Shown one piece after another: positions 56,666 to 64,000 of a stretch of DNA of 64,000 bases; position 1 is the stretch's first letter; each line of letters begins with the position of its first letter. The notes under the pieces were generated by a model. It did not search any database, had not been told where the DNA came from, and saw only the letters and a list, made by a program, of their open reading frames with translations. Location: positions 124,001 to 188,000 of the forward strand of contig NW_026942923.1 in assembly GCF_024139115.2 (NCBI RefSeq). Direction: 5' to 3'. The translations under genes were made by a program, and so were the position numbers. This stretch comes from Armigeres subalbatus. Lineage: Eukaryota; Arthropoda; Insecta; Diptera; Culicidae.

Positions 56666-59600
56666 CTGAAATGAAATAGGTAATGCAACTATTATTTTAT
56701 AATTAAAGGTCGATATTATCAAGTTTAAATATAATGTACCATTAAGAATGATAATTCACCAAGGGAGTTATTTCGGGCTCATGTTATAATTATTAATGTT
56801 AATGTTATAATTAGAATTCCTTGAGGAACATCCGACGGAATCGCTGCAAGACTTCCGAGAGGAATTCCTGAACGAACTAATGGAAAAAATCCTGGAAAAA
56901 CCTTAGATGGAACTACTGGAGGAATTCCCGGATAAACCGTCGAAAGAATTCCTGGAAGACCTCCCGGGAGAATTCCTGGCGAAACTTACAGAAGAATTTC
57001 AGGAGAAGCTTCCGGAGAAACTTCCGGAAGAATTCTTGAACGAACTTCTGCAGGAATTCTTGGAGGAAACTTAGGCGGAATTACTGGAGGAGGAATTCCC
57101 GGAGGAACTTCCGGATGAATTCCCGGAGGAACTTCCGGGGGAATTCCCGGAGGAACTTCCGGAGGACTTCCAGGAGGAACTTCCGGAGTAATTCCTGGAG
57201 GAACTTCCGGAGGAATTCCTGGAGGAACTTCGGGAGGAATTTCTGGAAGAACTTCCGGAGGAATTACTGGAGGAACTTCCGGAGGAATTACTGGAGGAAC
57301 TTCCGGAGGAATTCCCGGAGGAACTTCCGGAGGAACTTCCGGAGGAACTTCCGGAGGAACTTCTGGCAGAATTCCGGGAGGAATTTCCGGAAGGAACTTC
57401 CTGGAGAATTTTCCGGAGGAATTCCTCACGGAACTTCCGGAGGATTTCCTGACGGAACTTCTGGAGGAATTCCCGGAGGAACTTCTGGAGGAATTCCCGG
57501 AGGAACTTCTGGAGGAATTCCCGGAGGAACTTCCGGAGAAACTTCCGGAGGAATTCCCGGAGAAACTTCCGGAGGAATTCCTGGAGGAACTTCCGAAGGA
57601 ATTCCCGAAGGAACTTGCGGAGGAATTCCCGGAGGAACTTCCGGAGGAATTCCCAGAGGAACTTCCGGAGGAATTCCCGGAGGAACTTCCGGAGGAATTC
57701 CCGGAGGAACTTCCGGAGGAATTCCCGGAGGAACTTCCGGAGGAATTCCCGGAGGAACTTCCGGAGGAATTCCCGGAGGAACTTCCGGAGGAATTCCCGG
57801 AGGAACTTCCGGAGGAATTGCCGGAGGAACTTCCGGAGGAATTCCCGGGGGAACTTCCGGAGGAATTCCCGGAGGAACTTCCGGAGGAATTCCCGGAGGA
57901 ACTTCCGGAGGAATTCCCGGAGGAACTTCCGGAGGAATTCCCGGAGGAATTCCCGGAGGAACTTCCGGAGTAATTTCCGGAGGAACTTCCGGAGGAACTT
58001 CTGGAGAAATTTGGGTTCGCAAGGTGGGTTCCAAGATTGAACGAAAATTGGCCACTTCCCCAAGGGAACCAGGCTCTGAAAGTACCCGGAGAGTGGTCAA
58101 TTCGATCTAAAATCGCCGAAATTTACTCCAATGTACTTGTTTTGCAAAATCATGAAGTTTGACATGTCGCAAGATCGGTTCCAAGATTGAACGAAAATTG
58201 GCCACTTCCCCCAAGGAACCAGGCCTTGGAAGTATCCGGAGGGTGGCCAATTCGATCGAAAATCGCCGAAATGTACTCCAGTGTACTTGTTTTGCAAAAT
58301 CATGAAGTTTGACATGTCGCAAGATGGGTTCCAAGATTGATCGAAAATTGGCCACTTCCCCCAAGGGAACCAGGCCCTGGAAGTACCCGGAGGGTGGCCA
58401 ATTCGATCGAAAATCGCCGAAATGTACTCCAGTGTACCTGTTTTGCAAAATCATGAAGTTTGACATGTCGCAAGATGGGTTCCAAGATTGATCGAAAATT
58501 GACCACTTCCCCAAGGGAACTAGGCCCTAGAAGTACCCGGAGGGTGGCCAATTCGATCAAAAATCGCCGAAATGTTTGTTTGAAAAGTTTGACATGTCGC
58601 AAGATGGTTTTCGAAGCCAATCTGCATGTGACCATTTTTTCCGGGAGGAAGGTAACCCCAGTACTCCCCGAAATATATCCGAAACCATGGTCATTGCACA
58701 AAAATTGACCTCGGTTCCTAAAACTATAGGAATTTTGTGATCGATTCCAGAAGAATTGCTTGAAAATCCGTTAGAAATTGGCTGAGCTGCGTGGTTTTGA
58801 ATTTTAAGTTTTGTCGTAAAATGGGGGTTGAGGATGTACGTGTTAACGTACGTGCTCACCTAAGTCATAATCAACGTTGGCTGTCTTGCCCCATATGGCG
58901 ATCTTGGCCCACTTTCCCCTATCCTCTCTAACATGATGTTGTCAGAAACAATTCAAATACTTACTCGACATACAGAAAAAGATAGTAATAAAATTTGTTT
59001 GTGTTTCTTGGCTCAGCTCATCAAGAAAGGTACCGTACTAAACGAATTATTATTCTATCAGAAGCTTCTACAGGACACTGTAGCACTTGGGCAAGTATAT
59101 AACAAACAAGTCGTTACATGCGCGTGTAGACTTTATGACCTTATTTCAGGGATTTATTGGAAAACGAATCCTGTGATTTCTTGGATAACGCAGAACATAT
59201 GCTGTGATCACAGTCTATTCTATGTACCACAAAGACCACCCTTGGCCCTCAGGCCAAGAGATTCAAAGAAAGCTATAAAAATCGCATGAAAAATAACTTT
59301 CTACCACATCAGAGACGAGCTAGCCTAGGGCTGAAAGTCTCTTTAATAAAGATACAAAAAAACTTTCTAACATCCTTTTGAGCATCAGTCAAGAATTTCG
59401 AAAAATAAAAAAAAATACACTTAAATCTCAATTTAAAAAATTGAACCAGCTTGTTTATTCTTTTTCCAGGGCTCTACACCTAAACTTTTTTGCTTTTCCT
59501 GTTATTATTCGAATGCTTACCTATTTTATAATCGAAGGGCAAAAAATGTCTACTGCATATTCTTGAAAACTTCGTGGGTTTCGTTGTTCTCCGGATAGCC

Positions 59601-60413
59601 TGCATCCATCTACCGTTCAGATTTCTGTTGTCCAGTGGAAATTTGTGTAACATAATTCCGTTGCCAGCTTTCGCAGTACATCCAACTGCAAAGCACATTG
59701 TCCTGCTACGAGGTAGCTTTAGTTGAATAGCATAACCGTGTTCCGGTGTAATGGCGTTTTCCGTTTTAGTTTGGATAGATGGGTCTGCATAAATTTTGGA
59801 ACTGCATTTTCGTCTCCGCTTAAGCGATCCGACAGCACGAGTTGGGATTGCACTGTATTTCAGATATGTGGATACAACTAGAATATAAAACGAATCTGCA
59901 GTTATTGTATTGGAATTTACACTTGTCTACTGTTTACATACCTGAAATTTTGTCTTGTTTGCGGAAGTGGTTTCTGCAAATCCTCACATCGCTTATTATT
60001 TTATGGTCACACTGCAGAACAGCAATCCATTTCTGGCGAACATGTTTGGCGGCAGGAGCTTTGACCAGCATTTTCTTAGCTTTTACTTTACAGCCCCTTA
60101 TCCAGCACCCTTCTTTCGGAGCAGGAGTTTTGTCTGCCGTCGGAAAGATAGATGGAATTGCTGTTCTTTTTAATTTCACACGCTTGTACGTTTGAAAGTC
60201 CCCATCGAAAAAATGATTTCTGCAAATCCAACTGCCAGGTAATCCGTCGATATCCAGGGTTTTTCGCCATTTTCGAAATGATGGGCATTCCGAATGAGGC
60301 ACCGGGAATAACGTAGGAGCCGGATTTCGGCAAGTTCCTACGAGGCAATGTTTATTTACCACTTTTCGTTTACGGGTGCGCAGATCACACAGTGCCTGTA
60401 AAAGGGTAAACAT
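55365..60413 (-). CDS. Triple-THAP DDE transposase (ISL2EU/IS4EU-like)
   Basis: I propose three exons on the minus strand: 60413-59942, 59877-59521 and 56665-55365, with donors GTATGT and GTAAGC and acceptors ATTCTAG and TTTCAG. The junctions keep the frame and give 709 residues. THAP 1 has C23, C28, C64, H67 and an AIPSIF box at 85-90. THAP 2 has C103, C108, C146, H149 with SAIPTR after the first splice. THAP 3 has C219, C224, C265, H268 and AVPSQ after the second splice. The C-terminal half is a DDE_Tnp_4-type transposase with a helix-turn-helix (FAALSTLFGGISISTVADYF) and candidate catalytic D540 (IFDCTEV), D616 (MVDKGF) and E662 (HVERVI). The start is uncertain: TTTACCCTTTTACAG just after the ATG at 60413 could be an acceptor, and an ATG followed by GTAGTA near 60467 could be an earlier start exon. 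Confidence 0.85.
56815..58015. repeat. 24-bp minisatellite inside the transposase intron
   Basis: The unit is GGAGGAACTTCCGGAGGAAT plus TCCC. At about 57612-57960 some 14 nearly identical copies follow one another; towards both ends the units diverge. The unit length is a multiple of three and stop-free, so frames of over 300 codons appear on both strands (for example 57071-58063 minus, 57115-58110 plus). They are artefacts. It is the same repeat family as 42020-43605, here in one orientation only. Confidence 0.92.
58016..58600 (+). repeat. 150-bp tandem repeat, about four copies
   Basis: CCAAGATTGA recurs at 58031, 58181, 58331 and 58482, with nearly identical text between (ATCATGAAGTTTGACATGTC, AATCGCCGAAATGTACTCC). 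The last unit is shortened. It lies directly beside the 24-bp minisatellite. Confidence 0.92.
58933..59289 (+). other. Open frame of 118 codons, unknown
   Basis: It begins with ATGATG and has ordinary amino-acid composition with several Cys residues, ending in a basic tail. I recognise no domain. It lies in the intron of the transposase gene on the opposite strand. It could be chance or a relic of another element. Confidence 0.25.
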
Positions 60414-61170
60414 TAAATGGTATTATCTGCACAAAATAGCATAATAACAAACAACTGAATACTACCATCAAGAAGATATTATTTTTTTCTTTCAGATTCT
60501 TATATTTTATTTTCAAAATGAACAAATTTGAACACTTAAATTAACGATTTTCAAACTGTTTTGTAAATATATACACTGGTTTTGACACTTCTCCCGTAGA
60601 ACAACACTCTTTTCACTTCAGCGCCATCTCATAGCAAATTCTACTCGAATATGCCTATTCTTTCTATCTACAGTCTGTCAATTATAAACCGAACAAATAA
60701 TGGAAGCTCAACATGTACATAGATGTTTTCTGAATAAGTAGTTAACATGTAAATTTAATTATTAGTTACTTGGAGCCGACATTCAATACCTAATAGTAGT
60801 CTATGTTGACAACGGGTGGTACTGTTGCCATTTCCAAGTAACAATTTCGAATAAAGATGTAATGATATCATTCTGGTAGGGTAGTTTCAAAATAGATTAA
60901 TTTAAGTACTATTGTAATAAATGGACACATTGAAGAGCTTCCCTTATTTTAACACGGTTGAGTATCGGATGTTTGTCAATACGTCGTCGAGTTAATTGTA
61001 TCCTATCAGTCACAGTAATGTCATATGTTAAAGTTTCAGTAGTCTAATAGTGATCATTATACAAAATTTCTGTCCAGTTGTTCCGTAATTGCTTTTTTTT
61101 TGGTCAATAGAACTCCCTTTTCTAATATTCAAACCTTTATTATTTATTAAAATAATGAGGTCTAAAATTC
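60414..61170. other. Upstream region of the transposase gene, otherwise nothing seen
   Basis: It is AT-rich. GCGCCATCTCATAGC at 60621-60635 resembles GCGACACCTAGTGCC at 53481-53495 upstream of the partner gene. The right terminus of the transposon should lie in this stretch but I could not identify it. Confidence 0.35.
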
Positions 61171-61689
61171 GGTTGTCCGACATTTCGCGGTAAAACATTC
61201 CGCGGTGCACCATTTCGCGGTCTGTATCATTTGGCGGTAATCTGTTTCGCGGTTTATACAATTTGGCGGTATTCCGTTTCGCGGTATATACTATTTCGCG
61301 GTTTACAATTTCGCGGTGATCCGTTTTGCGGTATTCAAACTTACCTTATCTTATTAACTTTTTTTTTGTATTTTTAAGAGTTTGCCATTCTTTTCTACCA
61401 ACTCTTAATTTTCTCTTCTTTATATGGCCGTTTCTTTCATTGCGTTTCCCTTTCAATTATTTTTCTCTTTTCTTTTACGCATTATTTTATGTTATTTCCA
61501 AAAGACATATACATTATTGTCAATATGATAATTAGATGTGTGAGCTTTGTCACCAAGATACACTATATCATATGATAAAGGTCGCTGTCTTAATGCCTTA
61601 AAAGGCTATGGTATTCTGGTAGAACTTAGAAGATGAAAAAACTGAAAATTATTCATAAGGCAAAATGTATCTTCCTTAAATGTTAGCCG

Positions 61690-61985
61690 GCATTAGGCGA
61701 AATATCATGTGCTGTCTTCTTCAAATGTTCGCATTTGCCCGGTATAAGACAAAATGTGTTGTTTCGTCTTCTTTAAATGTTCGCATTTGCCCGGTATAAG
61801 GCAAATTGTGATGTTATGCCTTCTTTAAATATTTGCATTTGCCCGGTATAAGGCAAAGTGTGTTGTTTTGCTTTCTTCAAATGTTTGCATTTGCCCGGTA
61901 TAACGCAAAATGTTAGGTTTTGCTTTCTTTAAATGTTTGCATTTGCCCGGTATAAGGCGAAGTGTGTTGTTTCGCATTCTTTACA
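61690..61985 (+). repeat. 52-bp tandem repeat, five copies
   Basis: GCATTTGCCCGGTATA occurs at 61731, 61783, 61835, 61887 and 61939, exactly 52 bp apart, followed each time by a variant of AGGCAAAGTGTGTTGTTT and CTTCTTTAAATGTT. Confidence 0.95.
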
Positions 61986-61995
61986 TACCATCGTA

Positions 61996-62184
61996 GGGGG
62001 TGACAATGGGTCAAATGGGGTTGAGAATGGGTCACTATTTCAACCACTTAGAATGCTTTTAGATTGGATTGAGGGCAAGAAGACTAAAATATAAGAGACC
62101 TTTTTGGACGATTTTGCTCTTCGACCTCCAGACTGCCGGTGAAAGTGATGACCCATTCTCACCCCCAGACCCATTGTCATCCCC
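61996..62184. mobile_element. MITE with GGGGGTGACAATGGGTC ends (189 bp)
   Basis: The left end GGGGGTGACAATGGGTC and the complement of the right end, GGGGATGACAATGGGTC, match except for one base. Inner GAGAATGGGTCA words also repeat in inverted sense. It is inside the foldback-like element. Confidence 0.75.
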
Positions 62185-62276
62185 GTTGCGGTGCCGGTAG
62201 TCGTATTTGCAAATATGTTTTGCTTCAAAACATTGTTTTTGTTGAGATTTGAATTTATATAAGTCTAATGTAAACT

Positions 62277-62481
62277 GGCTGGGTTCGATTCCCGGTGCCG
62301 GTCAAGGCAATTTTCGGATTGGATTCGTGTCAGCCTCATGATATACGAATGCAAAAATGGTAACTTGGCTTAGAAACATCGCAGATAATAACTATGGAAG
62401 TGCTGAATGAACACCAAGCTGCGAGGCGGCTCTGTCCCAGTGTGGGGATATAATACCAATAAGAAGAAGAAAAAGAAGAAG
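62277..62481 (+). mobile_element. Feilai-type SINE, copy 4, 5' truncated
   Basis: It starts at the B box (GGGTTCGATTCCCGGTGCCG), continues with the shared body and ends in AAGAAGAAG. AATGTAAACT flanks it on both sides (62267-62276 and 62482-62491), so the truncation occurred at insertion. Confidence 0.88.
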
Positions 62482-62786
62482 AATGTAAACTCAATGATTA
62501 TTCGCTTTTCATAATAATTAGGTGAATTTTGAGGCTTTACAAAGCTAAAGAACACATTATTGAACTACTTGTAACATTAGTAAAATTAAACCTGCAAATT
62601 GGTATTGACCGCGAAAAGTTTCACCGCGGAATAGTACTAACCGCGGAATGGTAAACCGCCAAATGATATAAACCGCGAAATGTTATAACGCGAAATGATA
62701 CTGAACGCGAAGTGGTAGACCGCGAACTGGTACACCGCGAAAAGGTTAACCGCGGAATGTTTTACCGCGTAATGTCGTACAATCCC

Positions 62787-63707
62787 AAAATTCAGTTATT
62801 CAGATTCAGGGTATACAATATTCAATATAATAGTGGATGAACGCATCATATGGTCTATCCTCATTTCCGTAAGTGGTCAAGTTATTAGTCTTGTAGCAAT
62901 AATAGTGGTACTAGTTATTCTCTATCTTGTGAGTGCAATGGTCTCAATTAACTATTCTAAACAGAACTCTGTCTCTTGTCTTTCTGTCCACCGATGGTCA
63001 TGTATTTATTTTCGTTTTTTATTATTTATTTGATATCTTTAAATTTCAGTCATTCATTTTACTATCGGTCATTTATTTTATTATAAGGTAAAGGTCAGCG
63101 AATTTTTTCTTAATACGAGAAACACTAAGTCATGTCCCCTATATATCCGCTAATTTTTCTAACTAACCTAATAGAAGGAAGAGAGAAACAGTTTTTTGCG
63201 TTGATCCATGCAGCTAGAGAGACTAAAATAAAAGATTATCGAGAAGATATAATAGATACATTCACTATCTCCGATGCCAAATTAGTAAATCTACAAATTC
63301 TACTTTTCACTACTAAAATTCTACTTCAGCTATACGGGTACAAAATGAATTATTGTTAGCTACTACTACAAGTATAAATAGATGTATGCTATTTGGATAA
63401 GCGTTTGTTTCAGGGTCTTGTTAGTATTAGAGTTATGTTAGTTAGACCCCTACTGAGCCCTGCCGGCACCTCCAAATTTACCAATAGGCAGTTGTTGTTA
63501 GATCGTGCGACACTAACCATTAGTTAACTTGGAGGCATGGTACCTCAAGTGTTTGGTATAACTGTTGACCTTATTTAAGTAAGATGTGATAAAAGTTTCT
63601 CTACGGAGCTTATTTTCAAACCATTACCATTAAAATAACGATATTCTTGTGAAGGAGATATAAAAAATGGAAAAATATCTTAATTTTTTAATTTAGTGTT
63701 GAACTTA
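62787..63707. other. No gene seen
   Basis: AT-rich; the open frame at 63132-63359 has no recognisable domain. Confidence 0.4.
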
Positions 63708-64000
63708 ACTGCCGCGATTCGCATAAGAGTCCCATGTCGATTTTTGACGATTTTGATTTTCTTTCAAAAATAAGCTTAAAATGAATTCATCTTTAAGAAA
63801 AACTGATAAAATAATAGTTTTTGTTCTAGAAATTTGAAAATTAAAACCCACTTGTGTTGTCCCATCTTGCTATTTATTCGCATAACAGTCACATTCCAGA
63901 TTTTGATACCCTCTCGCACAAAACATCAATGTAATAATGGACCATTTAATAGTCCCATAGCAATTTATACAGATAAAGAATATTATGCCAAATTTTCAGA
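63708..64000. mobile_element. Possible MITE, continues past the window
   Basis: It starts ACTGCCGCGATTCGCATAAG followed by AGTCCCATGT, the same terminal motif as the hairpin MITEs at 22210 and 44635. TTCGCATAACAGTCACATTC recurs at 63878. The far end is not in the window. Confidence 0.4.

Larger units (their letters stand above)
61171..62786. mobile_element. Foldback-like element with arms of short GCGGT repeats
   Basis: The left arm (61171-61340) repeats words such as ATTTCGCGGTA, ATTCCGCGG and ATTTGGCGGTA. The right arm (about 62600-62786) carries their complements (TACCGCGAAAT, CCGCGGAATG, CCGCCAAATG). The outermost 35 bp pair well (CGCGGTAAAACATTCCGCGG is shared). Arms built of short direct repeats are the hallmark of foldback transposons. 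The interior carries a 52-bp tandem repeat, a MITE and a Feilai-type SINE. Confidence 0.7.

Noticed and set aside
57071..58110. Open frames of about 330 codons on both strands with Pro-Glu-Val-Pro or Arg-Asn-Ser repeats
   Set aside because: They follow from a 24-bp stop-free tandem unit whose length is a multiple of three; all frames are open and there is no start context, splice structure or domain.
53411..60900. Long terminal inverted repeats of the two-gene transposon
   Set aside because: I compared the sequences upstream of the two genes and found only a short direct similarity, no inverted ends; boundaries are left open.
61690..61985. CRISPR-like array with 52-bp period
   Set aside because: Sequence between the cores is itself repeated, so it is an ordinary tandem repeat; a eukaryotic genome makes CRISPR implausible.

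Overview
This 64 kb window looks like nuclear DNA of a culicine mosquito, most likely Aedes. The evidence is tRNA-derived SINEs of the Feilai type with their own target-site duplications, RTE (JAM1-like) and R1 LINEs, BEL/Pao and Ty3 retroelements, many hairpin-type MITEs, and a host gene whose introns are swollen by transposons. Family names rest on motif recognition by eye; no database search was run.

One host gene is clear: a riboflavin transporter of the SLC52A family on the minus strand. Its main coding exon is at 9461-10646. A candidate first coding exon, with a TATA box just upstream, is at 25940-26202. If the two join, the intervening 15.3 kb intron holds a decayed BEL/Pao element, an R1 LINE split by a hAT-like insertion, and several MITEs. 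The last exon or exons lie left of the window, beyond a young Ty3 element (4950-9339) with near-identical LTRs and a 4-bp target duplication. The left edge (1-3369) is the 3' part of another BEL/Pao element ending against a 152-bp tandem repeat.

From about 27 to 50 kb the window is a transposon cemetery with readable nesting. A JAM1-like RTE copy (28041-37700) is cut by a hAT-like MITE and by an outer LTR element. That outer element contains a very young non-autonomous LTR element (30435-35295; 246-bp LTRs with one difference), which itself carries a CR1/Jockey-like relic and a Feilai SINE. Further RTE copies, a 1.6 kb minisatellite that switches strand in its middle, and more SINEs and MITEs follow.

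The most interesting region is 53.6-60.4 kb, a two-gene DNA transposon that resembles the ISL2EU/IS4EU group. A plus-strand gene with four exons encodes a SWIM zinc finger fused to a YqaJ-type exonuclease (482 aa). A convergent minus-strand gene with at least three exons encodes three THAP domains followed by a DDE transposase (709 aa). All splice junctions I propose keep the frame, and no stop codon interrupts either product. The two genes end only 91 bp apart, each with its own poly(A) signal. The transposase intron, which splits the third THAP domain, holds a 24-bp minisatellite and a 150-bp tandem repeat. I did not find the ends of this element. To its right, 61171-62786 is a foldback-like element filled with other repeats.
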